Numbered from the stretch's first letter, positions 1-7,838 are shown. The stretch is 8,819 bases of DNA from Sulfurovum sp. (GCA_021159425.1 JAGGRU010000102.1:1-8819), one strand, 5' to 3'. Notes: generated by a model from the sequence alone, not told the origin. Numbers and translations: made by a program.

Positions 1-1
1 A

Positions 2-502
2 CACTCTGCAGCAGTTGCCTCATTTACAAACCCAAGTACAAACTCATACAAAAGATTGGTTCCGGGATTTGAAGCTCCATCTATCTTGACTTACTCAAGT
101 CAAAACAGATCTGCTGCTTGTCGTATTCCTTATGGTTCAGGTGAGTATGCTACAAGAATTGAGACCAGATGGCCAGACTCATCAGCATGTCCTTACCTTT
201 GTTTTTCAGTGCTTATGCTTGCAGGTCTTGACGGTATTAAAAATAAAGATGTACCTGTTGGACCTATGGATATTGACTTGTTTGAGTTAACACTTGACGA
301 GATCAAAGAGAAAGATATCCCACAAATGCCTCGTACGCTGAGAGAAGCACTTGAAGGTCTTCGTAGTGACTTTGAATTCCTTAAGCCGGTTATGTCTGAT
401 GAATTTATCAATGCATATAGATTATATATGTTCCAAAGTCAGGTTCACCCGGATGAAGCCAGACCAACAGGATTTGAGTTTAAAACAACTTACTCTTGCT
501 AA
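2..502 (+). CDS. glnA: Glutamine synthetase, C-terminal 166 residues (5' end outside window)
   Basis: Glutamine synthetase makes glutamine from glutamate, ammonia and ATP in the cytoplasm. The reading frame is open from base 2 to a TAA at 500-502, so the gene enters from the left; the in-frame TTG at 56 is internal, not a start. Recognisable GS-I landmarks are the NRSAACRIP stretch, RIETRWPD, the helix SVLMLAGLDGIKNK, and a C-terminal GFEFKTTYSC matching the usual VEFELYYSV-like ending. The adenylylation loop, NLYDLP in enterobacterial enzymes, reads DLFELT here. The target tyrosine is therefore phenylalanine (codon 281-283), so control by GlnE-type adenylylation is not expected. From memory, the H. 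pylori enzyme also lacks this tyrosine. The gene is convergent with the PBP1A gene and ends in its own terminator. Identification is very secure; regulation is inferred. Confidence 0.96.
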   Translation, partial: HSAAVASFTNPSTNSYKRLVPGFEAPSILTYSSQNRSAACRIPYGSGEYATRIETRWPDSSACPYLCFSVLMLAGLDGIKNKDVPVGPMDIDLFELTLDEIKEKDIPQMPRTLREALEGLRSDFEFLKPVMSDEFINAYRLYMFQSQVHPDEARPTGFEFKTTYSC

Positions 503-518
503 ACACTTTTTAAAACAT

Positions 519-550
519 ACTCTTGGGTTTTACCCAAGAGTTCTTCTTAT
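519..550 (+). terminator. Rho-independent terminator of glnA
   Basis: A perfect 9-bp stem, ACTCTTGGG (519-527) with CCCAAGAGT (533-541), encloses a 5-nt loop TTTTA and is followed by the T-rich run TCTTCTTAT. It begins 17 bases after the glnA stop, the expected place for intrinsic termination. The gene on the opposite strand ends at 666, so the site also separates two convergent transcripts. The reverse direction lacks a good T tract. Confidence 0.85.
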
Positions 551-608
551 AAACATACTTATATCAACAACTTATTTTTAATCTTATGATACTGCGCTGA
601 ATATTCTT

Positions 609-631
609 GGTGTTGTGAGGGCACAAACACC
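609..631 (-). terminator. Imperfect hairpin downstream of the PBP1A gene, possible weak terminator
   Basis: GGTGTTGTG (609-617) pairs with CACAAACACC (622-631) as a 9-bp stem with one bulged A and a 4-nt loop. It lies about 35 nt past the PBP1A stop on the - strand, where a terminator for the long operon would be expected. No T tract follows in that direction, so it may only protect the 3' end or be chance. The rest of 551-665 shows nothing further. Confidence 0.3.
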
Positions 632-665
632 CTACATAATTTATATAATGAAGATCTGTGCAGGA

Positions 666-2816
666 TTAGAACATTGTACCACTGTCTTGAGAATCAGGTT
701 CTTCAGGAACAGTTCTTCTTGGATGCAGAGGATCATCATAATCTATATATTCATTGAGATCATCATCAATATTCAACGTCTCTGCAAGACCCATATCTTC
801 TTCAGGACGGATATCTTCATCATCCATTGTTATCACCCCATACTCATCGTCCTGCACACTCTCTCCTTCAGAGAGACTGTCATACTCTTCCTGGACAGTC
901 ATCTTTTTTACAGGGAATGGTGACAACTCTGTATAGAGTTCTGACTTACCCTCATATTCACCTCTAAATACCCCTTGTGGTATGTCAAATGATCTTTTCG
1001 TCTCAGGGTAAAGCTCAAGTAGTTTTTTATAATAATATGCAAAAGCCGGTGCAGCTGTGGCTCCACCTGTTGCACCTTTTCCTATAGGTTTATTGTTGTC
1101 TCTGCCAAACCAGACAATAGCCTCGATCGTTGGGGAATAACCACAGAACCAGGCATCTACATTTTTATTGGTAGTACCTGTTTTACCTGCAAGTTCTATG
1201 CCTTTTACCTGTGCATTTTTACCTGTTCCTCTTTTTACGACATCTTTCAAAATATCTGTCATCATATACGTCTGTTCCGGCGTCGAGAAGTCTGCAATCT
1301 CTTTTGGGCGTGTTGCATAAATAACCGCCCCTTCTCTGGAGACGATCTTGGATACTATTCTAGGTGCGATCATGTGCCCTTTATTTGCAAATACAGAAAA
1401 GATCTGTGCCATCTTAAGTGGACTTAAACCAAGGTTACCAAGAGCAATTGACATATCTCTTGGTATGTGCGGTACATCCAGAAAAGCCAGTCTTTTACGT
1501 ATGGTACTTACTCCCAGATCAGACACAAGATTAATGGTTGCAAGGTTACGTGAATGAACTAAAGCCTCTCTTAATGGCATAAAACCTTTAAAATCACGTT
1601 CATAATTTTTAGGTGCCCAGACTTTACGTACTCCATTGGAGTAATATTGAAATGTGCGTGCAAGATCTGTTAATGGCGTTGCAGGATTGTATCCCATATC
1701 TAATGCTGTCTGATAAATGAACGGTTTAAACGCAGACCCCGGTTGACGCATAGACTGTGTTGCTCTATTGAAAACAGATTTTTTATAATCTACTCCTCCT
1801 ACCATTGCCAAAACATCACCTGTTTTACTTTCAACTGCTACAAATGCTGCATTGAGTGTAGATTTTTCAGGATTCTCTTTATATTTCTTTAATGCTTTTT
1901 TATAGGCAAAATCTACAGCATCTCGTGCAATAGCTTGCTGTTTCATATCTATAGTCGTATAAATTTTATATCCGCCTGTACGTATATCTCCCAACCTACC
2001 CTTAAAACGTCTTAACACTTCATCTACAATATAAGGTGCAATATTTTGAGTGAGTGACGTTTTATAAATTTTGGGAGACTCTTTCACTGCCTGAAGGTAA
2101 TTACTCTCTGTGATCCATCCAATACTTTTCATACGGTAAAGCACATTGTTTGCACGATTCAAAGCACGTTTATAATGTTTAAGTGGATTGTAATAACTCG
2201 GTGCATTTGGTAAAGCAACCAAAATAGCTGATTCTTTGAGTGTTAGTTCACTCATCTTTTTATGAAAATATCCGTTTGCAGCCGTTTTCACACCAAAATA
2301 GTTATTACCATACGATATTTCATTAAGGTATCTCTCTATAATATCTTCTTTGGAAAGTTTTTGTTCTATTTTAAGTGCCAAGATCGCTTCTTTGATCTTA
2401 CGGGCTATTTTTTTCTCATTAGAGAGAATTTTATTTTTAATAAGCTGTTGTGTAAGGGTACTTCCCCCCTCTACAAATTTACCTGCTTTTATGTCCTTTA
2501 TGATCGCTCTGATAATAGCATCCGGGTTCACACCATTATGTTCAAAAAAACGTGTATCTTCCATAGCAACAAGACCTTCAACCAGAAATCCCGGTATCTC
2601 ATCATAGGTTGCATAGAGGCGATGCTGTTTTTTAAAAACATAAGCAAGCTTTTCACCATTTCTATCTAAAATAACGGAAGAAGTTTCGGGCTTGTAGTTA
2701 ATGAGTTTATCTGCATCTAATGATATCTCTTCATATGCATAGATAAATGCTGCAGTCAGTGCTACAACGAATAACATTATCAAAATAATAGAACCTTTGA
2801 CTAAACTACTGAACAC
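666..2816 (-). CDS. pbpA: Class A penicillin-binding protein 1A (peptidoglycan glycosyltransferase/transpeptidase)
   Basis: This 716-residue bifunctional enzyme is anchored in the inner membrane. It polymerises lipid II into glycan strands and cross-links the stem peptides; beta-lactams acylate it. A single N-terminal anchor covers about residues 8-28. The GT51 domain follows, with the catalytic-glutamate motif MEDTRFFEH (Glu86), GGSTLTQQ at 117-124, and RKIKEAILALKIEQ then ERYLNEISYG up to about 170. The transpeptidase domain has SAFK with nucleophile Ser361 and Lys364, SRN at 422-424 and KTGTT at 545-549, so all three active-site boxes are intact. Residues about 640-716 form an acidic, low-complexity tail. 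The start is GTG at 2814-2816: an in-frame TAA lies four codons upstream and AAAGGG sits 5 nt before it. It is the last gene of the alaS operon, 29 nt after the BioF-like gene. Symbols vary (pbpA in Campylobacter, pbp1A or mrcA elsewhere). Confidence 0.95.
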   Translation of the reverse strand: MFSSLVKGSIILIMLFVVALTAAFIYAYEEISLDADKLINYKPETSSVILDRNGEKLAYVFKKQHRLYATYDEIPGFLVEGLVAMEDTRFFEHNGVNPDAIIRAIIKDIKAGKFVEGGSTLTQQLIKNKILSNEKKIARKIKEAILALKIEQKLSKEDIIERYLNEISYGNNYFGVKTAANGYFHKKMSELTLKESAILVALPNAPSYYNPLKHYKRALNRANNVLYRMKSIGWITESNYLQAVKESPKIYKTSLTQNIAPYIVDEVLRRFKGRLGDIRTGGYKIYTTIDMKQQAIARDAVDFAYKKALKKYKENPEKSTLNAAFVAVESKTGDVLAMVGGVDYKKSVFNRATQSMRQPGSAFKPFIYQTALDMGYNPATPLTDLARTFQYYSNGVRKVWAPKNYERDFKGFMPLREALVHSRNLATINLVSDLGVSTIRKRLAFLDVPHIPRDMSIALGNLGLSPLKMAQIFSVFANKGHMIAPRIVSKIVSREGAVIYATRPKEIADFSTPEQTYMMTDILKDVVKRGTGKNAQVKGIELAGKTGTTNKNVDAWFCGYSPTIEAIVWFGRDNNKPIGKGATGGATAAPAFAYYYKKLLELYPETKRSFDIPQGVFRGEYEGKSELYTELSPFPVKKMTVQEEYDSLSEGESVQDDEYGVITMDDEDIRPEEDMGLAETLNIDDDLNEYIDYDDPLHPRRTVPEEPDSQDSGTMF

Positions 2817-2845
2817 GCCGACCCTTTAAAATTTCATTATAACGT

Positions 2846-3940
2846 TTATTGTACCGTGTTATGCCTAATGAGTGCCAATACGTGTCGAAGCTTTTTAGGA
2901 GAGACTCCCAAATTCAATATCACTCTGAGTATAGGTTTTGCCACAGTAGGCTGACGTATGGCACCAATAAGATAACCCTGATCCATAAGCCCCCGTTGCA
3001 TAAAGAGTGCGAAGTCATTACTCTCCACTTCTATAGGTACAATAAGGCTTCTTGGCTCCATACCCATCATAGAAAATACCACTTTTTGCTGTGCTTTGAT
3101 CTTCTTTCTTAAATTTTTTGCATTTTTCTGGATATATTCAAAATTGACCTGTGCCAAAGCTGTATCAAATACCGAAGGTGCGGTCGAATAGATAATCGGC
3201 TTAGCTCTATTTTCCAAGAAGGAAATAATCGTTTTGGAAGCTAAAATATATGCTCCGTAAGAGCCATAGGCTTTCCCCAGAGTTCCCATCTTTATGTGTC
3301 TTGAATGAATAGTAATATTATGATATTCAAAGACACCCAAAAGGTTTTTACCTATCACACCTGCTGAGTGCGCTTCATCTACAATGAGTAGTGCCTGAAA
3401 TTTATCAGCTATGGTAAAAATATCTCTTCTACAAATATCACCACTCATCGAATAAATACCCTCAACCGCAATAATTTGACGGTTAGCAGGATGTGCTTCA
3501 AGTTTGGCCTTCAAATCTCTTACATCATTATGGGCAAATGTAATGACTCTATCACCCAAAAGCTGGGCAGCCATGATACCTGAAGCATGATACTCTTCAT
3601 CCATAAAAAGCATATCTCCTTTACGAACAAGGGCTTCGATAAGCGCAAGATTTGCAAGAAAACCGGAACCCACGACAATGCCCTCAGCAAAAGAGTTAGC
3701 CTCAGCCATCTCTTTTTCAAAAATACGGTGTATGGGATGATAGCCATTCACCAGCATAGAAGCCTTGGAACTGAACGTGGTATATTCATTCACCATCTTG
3801 ACAGCTTTTTTAAACTGCTTTTTATTGCGTGACAATCCCAAATAATCATTAGAGGCAAGATCATCCAGTCTTACATCAAAAATTTTTCTCTCTCTAAACC
3901 GCCCTGCTTTTTTCAGTGCTTTTAATTCATTTTCATACAT
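2846..3940 (-). CDS. Alpha-oxoamine synthase family PLP enzyme (8-amino-7-oxononanoate synthase / KBL-like)
   Basis: The 364-residue product belongs to the fold-type I PLP enzymes that condense an amino acid with an acyl-thioester and release CO2 (BioF, KBL, ALA synthase, SPT). Visible signatures are SNDYLGLS at 30-37, GYHPIHRIFE at 66-75, EYHAS with His118, DEAHSAG at 188-194 (Asp188 and His191 contacting the cofactor), and GTLGKAYGSYGAY with the likely Schiff-base lysine Lys223. The usual GSGxSRL segment before the HPxH motif reads SSKASML, and the N-terminus is some 15-20 residues shorter than typical BioF, so biotin synthesis cannot be assumed. The H. pylori neighbour of pbp1A is annotated bioF (from memory). 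ATG at 3938-3940 has AGAGGA 7 nt upstream. A REP pair separates it from maf, and the PBP1A gene follows after 29 nt. The family is secure; the substrate is not. Confidence 0.88.
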   Translation of the reverse strand: MYENELKALKKAGRFRERKIFDVRLDDLASNDYLGLSRNKKQFKKAVKMVNEYTTFSSKASMLVNGYHPIHRIFEKEMAEANSFAEGIVVGSGFLANLALIEALVRKGDMLFMDEEYHASGIMAAQLLGDRVITFAHNDVRDLKAKLEAHPANRQIIAVEGIYSMSGDICRRDIFTIADKFQALLIVDEAHSAGVIGKNLLGVFEYHNITIHSRHIKMGTLGKAYGSYGAYILASKTIISFLENRAKPIIYSTAPSVFDTALAQVNFEYIQKNAKNLRKKIKAQQKVVFSMMGMEPRSLIVPIEVESNDFALFMQRGLMDQGYLIGAIRQPTVAKPILRVILNLGVSPKKLRHVLALIRHNTVQ

Positions 3941-3969
3941 ACTGTTTTCCTCTTCCTCTTCACATAAAA

Positions 3970-4041
3970 GGTACCCACAAGGGGTACCCCTACGATTTGG
4001 CTATGTAATTATCTTGTAGGGGCAATCCCTTGTGGTTGCCC
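3970..4041. repeat. REP pair 1 (REPIN-like), GTAG heads facing inward, overlapping the maf 3' end
   Basis: There are two REP-like units in inverted orientation. The right unit (4016-4041) reads GTAG then GGGCAA-T-CC, loop CTTGT, GGTTGCCC: an 8-bp stem with a bulged T. The left unit (3970-3993, on the - strand) reads GTAG, then a G, then GGTACCC, loop CTTGT, GGGTACC: a 7-bp stem. Both share the GTAGGGG head and the CCCTTGTGG core but have different, self-complementary stem bases. The heads face each other across 22 nt (3994-4015). The pair lies in the maf to BioF-like junction; its right half is translated as the Maf C-terminus and its left half supplies the maf stop. A mobilised non-autonomous element is inferred from architecture; no RAYT gene is in the window. 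Confidence 0.75.
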
Positions 4042-4598
4042 TTCAACCATGGCAGCAAAACTTCTACCTGTAATCCCATTGCCGTACTCTCATACCCATC
4101 AACAGACTTAATGTACTTTTTACAAAAACCTTCAACCATGCAGGCTCCTGCTTTCCCTCTCCAAAGACCATTCTCAAGATAGGCTTCAAGATCTTCCTCT
4201 TCAAATTTAGCAAAGTGGTAATGTGTTGCAGAGGTATCTACCAACAAAAAATCCTTGGTTCTAAAATGTAGTGAAGAGACAATGGAAATAGTGGAGCCAC
4301 TCTGTATAGTTAGAATACGTCTTGCATCTTCCACATCTTTTGCTTTACGCAGAATACTACCGTCTTTTGCCATAATGACTGAATCGGCACAGAGCAGCGG
4401 CATCTCCAGACCAAACTCTTTAACCGCTGATTCCATCTTGCCTTTAGAGGCTATGTAAACAAAATCTTTGGCTATGGTTGTTGTGATCTGATCTTCGTCA
4501 TAATTTGGAGATCTTTGAATAAAGTCAATGCCAAACTTGTTTAGAAGCAATGCTCGTGATTCAGAAGAAGAACAAAGACAAATAGTTTGATTTTTCAA
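3990..4598 (-). CDS. maf: Maf family nucleoside triphosphate pyrophosphatase
   Basis: Maf proteins are cytoplasmic pyrophosphatases that hydrolyse non-canonical or canonical NTPs to NMPs, linked to pool sanitation and, in Bacillus, septum formation. The 202-residue product shows the N-terminal SSSESR (10-15, the family's S-x-S-x-R loop), ADSVI with catalytic Asp72, RKAKDVEDARRIL at 84-96, and GKAGACMVEGF at 148-158. It is divergent: the usual SASPRR is SSSESR and the GLP of the last motif is GLQ. The TTG at 4596-4598 is the start because TAA lies four codons upstream, AAAGGA sits 5 nt before it, and the motif begins at residue 10. The final 16 residues (187-202) and the TAG come from REP pair 1, so the native C-terminus was probably about Lys186. 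It lies between the membrane gene and the BioF-like gene. Confidence 0.9.
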   Translation of the reverse strand: MKNQTICLCSSSESRALLLNKFGIDFIQRSPNYDEDQITTTIAKDFVYIASKGKMESAVKEFGLEMPLLCADSVIMAKDGSILRKAKDVEDARRILTIQSGSTISIVSSLHFRTKDFLLVDTSATHYHFAKFEEEDLEAYLENGLWRGKAGACMVEGFCKKYIKSVDGYESTAMGLQVEVLLPWLKGNHKGLPLQDNYIAKS

Positions 4599-4603
4599 AG
4601 ATA

Positions 4604-4609
4604 TCCTTT
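4604..4609 (-). promoter_or_regulatory. Shine-Dalgarno site that fixes the maf TTG start
   Basis: AAAGGA on the - strand is 5 nt from the TTG codon at 4596-4598. An in-frame TAA overlaps this site, so no earlier start is possible. The base of REP pair 2's long stem ends at 4615, only about 5 nt from this site, so folding of that stem in the mRNA could influence maf translation. Confidence 0.6.
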
Positions 4610-4614
4610 ATCCA

Positions 4615-4678
4615 CTGTAGGGTCGGTTCACCGACCAAATAATGTTTTGCTTCAGTGGTCGGTAAACCGACCCTACAG
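4615..4678. repeat. REP pair 2 (REPIN-like), 23-bp inverted repeat with GTAG heads outward
   Basis: Unit a (4617-4636) is GTAG followed by GGTCGG-TTCA-CCGACC; unit b (4657-4676) is its inverse, GGTCGG-TAAA-CCGACC then CTAC. Taken together, 4615-4637 and 4656-4678 form a 23-bp inverted repeat beginning CTGTAGGG with a single mismatch, around an 18-nt spacer. Each half is also a hairpin on its own. The element fills the whole gap between the membrane gene and maf, and its right head contains the TAG stop of the membrane gene (4673-4675). No T tract follows, so it is not a classical terminator. Confidence 0.8.
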
Positions 4679-5200
4679 ACCTCTAAGGCTTACACCTAAC
4701 CATAATGCTACTAATCCTAAAACAATATTAAGCGGTAAAAGCACATTTGGGATCCAGGTGAGTTCTGCTTTTGCCTCTTTGAGCTTACCTTGCCTAAAGA
4801 GTTTCCACGCTTTTGCACGTTTGACATACATATAAGTGTAATTAACTGCCATAATGGTCCAAATTATCTCTTTGGAGAGAAAAAGTGATTTAAGATCACC
4901 ATGATGTCCTTTTGTAGCTATCGCCATAGTCAAACCTGTGACAAATAACAATATGATGAAAGGCATGACCAGGTTAAACAGTCCACCTGTCACCTGTAAA
5001 GTGATACCCAGTCTCTGTATAGGTTCTAACATTTTAGACATCACATCACTTTGCAACATCTCTTCTTCTGTCACACCGCCTCTGCTAATAACTGGATGTA
5101 CGGCTACACGCATAGCGATCATGCCACCTACCCAAATAAAGGCAGAGAGTACGTGTAAAAAGACCAGCAAATGTCCATAGTTGCTAAACAGTTCCGTCAT
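4673..5200 (-). CDS. Four-helix integral membrane protein of unknown function (CopD-like N-terminal pattern)
   Basis: The product has 175 residues if it starts at the ATG at 5198-5200. Hydrophobic segments at about 10-30, 76-98, 111-127 and 153-171 predict four membrane helices, with charged linkers at 39-64 and 128-150 (KRAKAWKLFRQGKLKEAKAE). Helix 1 reads GHLLVFLHVLSAFIWVGG; the histidines plus WVGG resemble the first helix of CopD-type and related haem- or metal-associated membrane proteins, but this is too weak to assign a function. The start lies 1 nt after the alaS TAG, indicating translational coupling. A GTG at 5212 would add four residues and overlap alaS, but the Shine-Dalgarno site covers that codon. 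The stop TAG is part of REP pair 2. I do not recognise a named gene. Confidence 0.8.
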   Translation of the reverse strand: MTELFSNYGHLLVFLHVLSAFIWVGGMIAMRVAVHPVISRGGVTEEEMLQSDVMSKMLEPIQRLGITLQVTGGLFNLVMPFIILLFVTGLTMAIATKGHHGDLKSLFLSKEIIWTIMAVNYTYMYVKRAKAWKLFRQGKLKEAKAELTWIPNVLLPLNIVLGLVALWLGVSLRGL

Positions 5201-5201
5201 A

Positions 5202-7775
5202 CTAATTTCCACCTTCTAGAATCTCAGACAAATATACTTTTGCTTCTTCAAGTGCCGTTGTGATCTTAGAGGGATCTTTCCCCCCGGCCTGTGCAAAGTC
5301 AGGACGACCACCACCGCCACCACCAACAATAGGGGCAATAGACTTGATCCAGTCTCCGGCTTTAACAGTAGTGCCTTTGGTGCCGGCAGCCAACATCACT
5401 TTGTCACCTTTTTTCTGGAAAAGCATAATGGCAAGGTTCTCGTACTTATTTTTTGCTTCATCAATGAGCTCTTTAATGTCCCCTGCTTCCACCTCTTCCA
5501 CAATCACAGTCACACCATTCACCTCAGCCACAGACAACTCTTTTTTTGTAGAAGAGAGTGCAGTTTGCAATTCACCTTTAAGCATTTTGATCTGTTCTTT
5601 AAGTTTAGTAATTCCCGCGATTGGGTTTTGATTTTTTACCTCTTCTTTAATGGCAGAGATCTCATCTCTAAACGCAGAAACTTTTTCAAGCGCTGCTTTT
5701 CCACAGACTGCTTCAATACGTCTCACACCCGCAGAGACACCTGACTCTTTGCTGATCATAAACAACCCAATATTCGCTGCATTCTCAACATGTGTACCAC
5801 CACAAAGTTCAATCGAAGCATCCCCGATGTTTACCACTCTTACTTCATCACCGTACTTTTCACCAAAAAGTGCCATGGCACCTGAATTTTTCGCTTCATC
5901 TACAGTCATAACTTTGGTCTCAGCAGGAATACCTCTAAGAATTTTATCATTCACCCAGGCTTCTACTCTTGTCAACTCTTCAGACGTCATCGCTTTTGGA
6001 TGTGAGAAGTCAAAACGTAACCGTTTGGCATCATTGAGAGAACCTGCCTGAGAGATATGATCTCCAAGAAGTTCTCTTAGCGCTGCATGAAGCAGGTGTG
6101 TTGCCGAGTGGTGTTTTTCTATCTCCATACGATCCTCGGAAACGACTGCTTCAACCTTATCATTAATGGCAAGTTTCCCCTCTACTGCTGAAAGGTTCAT
6201 ATCAAGAAATTTTCTTGTATCAGTCACTTTCATACTGATGACACAACCATTGGTACAAATGATCCCATGATCACCGGACTGTCCACCGGACTCTGCATAA
6301 AAAGGTGTCTCTTCAAGCATCACCCAGCCTTTGCCGTCGATCTTTCCAACCTCTTTAAAGTTTTCATCAAGCAGTGCCAGTACTTTTGTCTCGTTGGCTG
6401 TTTTTTCATACCCTACAAATTTGTTTTCACCAAACTTCTCTTTTAAAGCCTTAAAATCACCGGTAGTTGCAGCATCACCCGTACCTTTCCAGTTTGCTTT
6501 GGATTGTGCTTTTTGTGCCTGCATTTTAGCATCAAAAGCATCAATGTCAAGAGCTATCTCTTTTTCACGAAGCATATCTTCCGTAAGGTCAAGTGGGAAA
6601 CCGTAAGTATCATAAAGTTTAAATGCAACTTCACCATTAAAGATATCTGTGGTGTTTTTCAACTCTTCATTAAAGAGTTTGATCCCTGCTTCGATCGTAT
6701 CAAAGAAACGCTCTTCTTCCAGTTTCATAGAAGCTTTGATCGCTTCTGCTTTAGAATTCAGATAGTCATACTGCTCACCCATGAGTGTTACCAGTGTATC
6801 TACCAGTTTATACATGAACGGTCCACGAAGTCCCAGAAGATACCCGTGACGAATGGCACGTCTCATAATACGGCGAAGTACATACCCACGTCCTTCTTTG
6901 TCAAAGTTGACACCCTGAGCCAAAAGAAAAGAACAAGAACGCAAATGGTCAGCAATGACACGGTAAGAAGCAGAGTTGGCTGCATCAAAATCATACGGCG
7001 TACCCACAAGTTCTCCTATTTTGTCAAGGAAAGGCATAAAGAGTGAAGAGTGGTAATTATTTAGTTTTCCCTCTTTTATGGCAACCACTCTTTCAAGTCC
7101 CATACCAGTATCGATACTAGGTTTTGGAAGTGGTGTTAATGCACCTGTTTCATCTTTAAAATACTGCATGAAAACCAGGTTCCAGATCTCTAAAAATCTG
7201 TCACCCTCTCCACCCATTCTGTCTTCAGGACCGTTAAAATGCTCTTTACCCTGATCGTAGAATATTTCAGAACAAGGGCCACAGGGACCTGTATCACCCA
7301 TTTGCCAAAAGTTGTCTGCATCACCAAAATAGACAATACGATCTTCTGCAATGTGCTCTTTCCACATGTCAAAAGCTTCTTTATCGCTGTCATGCACAGT
7401 TACCCAGATCTTCTCAGCAGGTAGATTTAAATACTTCTCAGAAGTAATGAACTCCCAGGCATAAGCAATGGCTTCTTTTTTAAAATAGTCTGCAAAAGAA
7501 AAGTTCCCCAGCATTTCAAACAGTGTATGGTGACGTGCTGTGTACCCTACATTGTCAAGGTCATTGTGTTTTCCACCTGCTCTGAGACAGGTTTGTGAAG
7601 AAGTTGCTCTTGGAGGGTTTGGGATAGGTGCTTCACCTGTAAAAATATTCTTGAACTGTACCATACCTGCATTGGTAAACATAAGTGTTGCATCATCGGG
7701 GACAAGCGGAGAACTTGCTATGAGCTGGTGTCCTCTTTCTTGAAAAAAATCTAAATATGCTTTTCTAATATCCAT
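5202..7775 (-). CDS. alaS: Alanine--tRNA ligase
   Basis: This enzyme charges tRNA-Ala and clears mischarged Ser- and Gly-tRNA-Ala in the cytoplasm. The 857-residue protein is complete. The class II catalytic domain occupies about 1-230, with [10 protein letters not shown] at 33-42, [14 protein letters not shown] at 81-94 and GMGLERV at 224-230. A tRNA-recognition region follows, containing [17 protein letters not shown] at 295-311. The editing domain carries the zinc-type ligand set HSATH (His556, His560) and CGGTH (Cys658, His662). The C-Ala region ends with the glycine-rich [15 protein letters not shown] at 818-832. All key motifs are intact. ATG at 7773-7775 has AGGA 9 nt upstream. It is the first gene of the five-gene operon, and the membrane protein ATG begins 1 nt past its TAG. 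Confidence 0.98.
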   Translation of the reverse strand: MDIRKAYLDFFQERGHQLIASSPLVPDDATLMFTNAGMVQFKNIFTGEAPIPNPPRATSSQTCLRAGGKHNDLDNVGYTARHHTLFEMLGNFSFADYFKKEAIAYAWEFITSEKYLNLPAEKIWVTVHDSDKEAFDMWKEHIAEDRIVYFGDADNFWQMGDTGPCGPCSEIFYDQGKEHFNGPEDRMGGEGDRFLEIWNLVFMQYFKDETGALTPLPKPSIDTGMGLERVVAIKEGKLNNYHSSLFMPFLDKIGELVGTPYDFDAANSASYRVIADHLRSCSFLLAQGVNFDKEGRGYVLRRIMRRAIRHGYLLGLRGPFMYKLVDTLVTLMGEQYDYLNSKAEAIKASMKLEEERFFDTIEAGIKLFNEELKNTTDIFNGEVAFKLYDTYGFPLDLTEDMLREKEIALDIDAFDAKMQAQKAQSKANWKGTGDAATTGDFKALKEKFGENKFVGYEKTANETKVLALLDENFKEVGKIDGKGWVMLEETPFYAESGGQSGDHGIICTNGCVISMKVTDTRKFLDMNLSAVEGKLAINDKVEAVVSEDRMEIEKHHSATHLLHAALRELLGDHISQAGSLNDAKRLRFDFSHPKAMTSEELTRVEAWVNDKILRGIPAETKVMTVDEAKNSGAMALFGEKYGDEVRVVNIGDASIELCGGTHVENAANIGLFMISKESGVSAGVRRIEAVCGKAALEKVSAFRDEISAIKEEVKNQNPIAGITKLKEQIKMLKGELQTALSSTKKELSVAEVNGVTVIVEEVEAGDIKELIDEAKNKYENLAIMLFQKKGDKVMLAAGTKGTTVKAGDWIKSIAPIVGGGGGGRPDFAQAGGKDPSKITTALEEAKVYLSEILEGGN
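5209..5215 (-). promoter_or_regulatory. Shine-Dalgarno site inside alaS that selects the membrane-protein start
   Basis: AAGGTGG lies within the last alaS codons and is 8 nt from the ATG at 5198-5200. It contains the alternative GTG at 5210-5212, which would itself have no ribosome site at proper distance. I therefore take the ATG. The layout suggests ribosomes finishing alaS re-initiate here. Confidence 0.55.
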
Positions 7776-7804
7776 TGAAAAATGTCCTGAATTAAATTAG
7801 AGGT

Positions 7805-7838
7805 ATTTTAACTAAATTGTGGTTATTTGGAGGTTATA
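7805..7838 (-). promoter_or_regulatory. Candidate promoter region of the alaS operon
   Basis: Reading toward alaS, two -10-like hexamers are visible: TATAAC (7833-7838) and TAAAAT (7805-7810), each matching TATAAT at five of six positions, some 30-60 nt before the start codon. Neither has a convincing TTGACA at 16-18 nt, but Campylobacterota sigma-70 promoters often lack a conserved -35 box. The span lies between REP pair 3 and the ribosome site. No start site can be fixed from sequence alone. Confidence 0.3.

Noticed and set aside
56..502. A 148-residue + strand protein starting at TTG 56
   Set aside because: The same frame is open to base 2 and encodes further glutamine synthetase sequence upstream, so the TTG is an internal codon.
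2262..2669. A 135-codon + strand frame opposite the PBP1A glycosyltransferase domain
   Set aside because: It is a shadow of the strongly conserved GT51 coding sequence, with a translation rich in Phe, Ile and Lys and no domain signal.
3970..4678. The palindromes as CRISPR repeats or ordinary terminators
   Set aside because: There are only paired inverted units with different stems, no regularly spaced direct repeats with spacers, and no T tracts after the stems.
5202..5212. GTG at 5212 as the start of the membrane protein, overlapping alaS
   Set aside because: The Shine-Dalgarno sequence AAGGTGG covers this GTG and is properly spaced for the ATG at 5198-5200.
5260..7046. Several + strand open frames of 90-180 codons opposite alaS
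   Set aside because: They lie antisense to a fully conserved enzyme, have low-complexity Ser/Pro/Phe-rich translations, and show no ribosome sites or recognisable domains.
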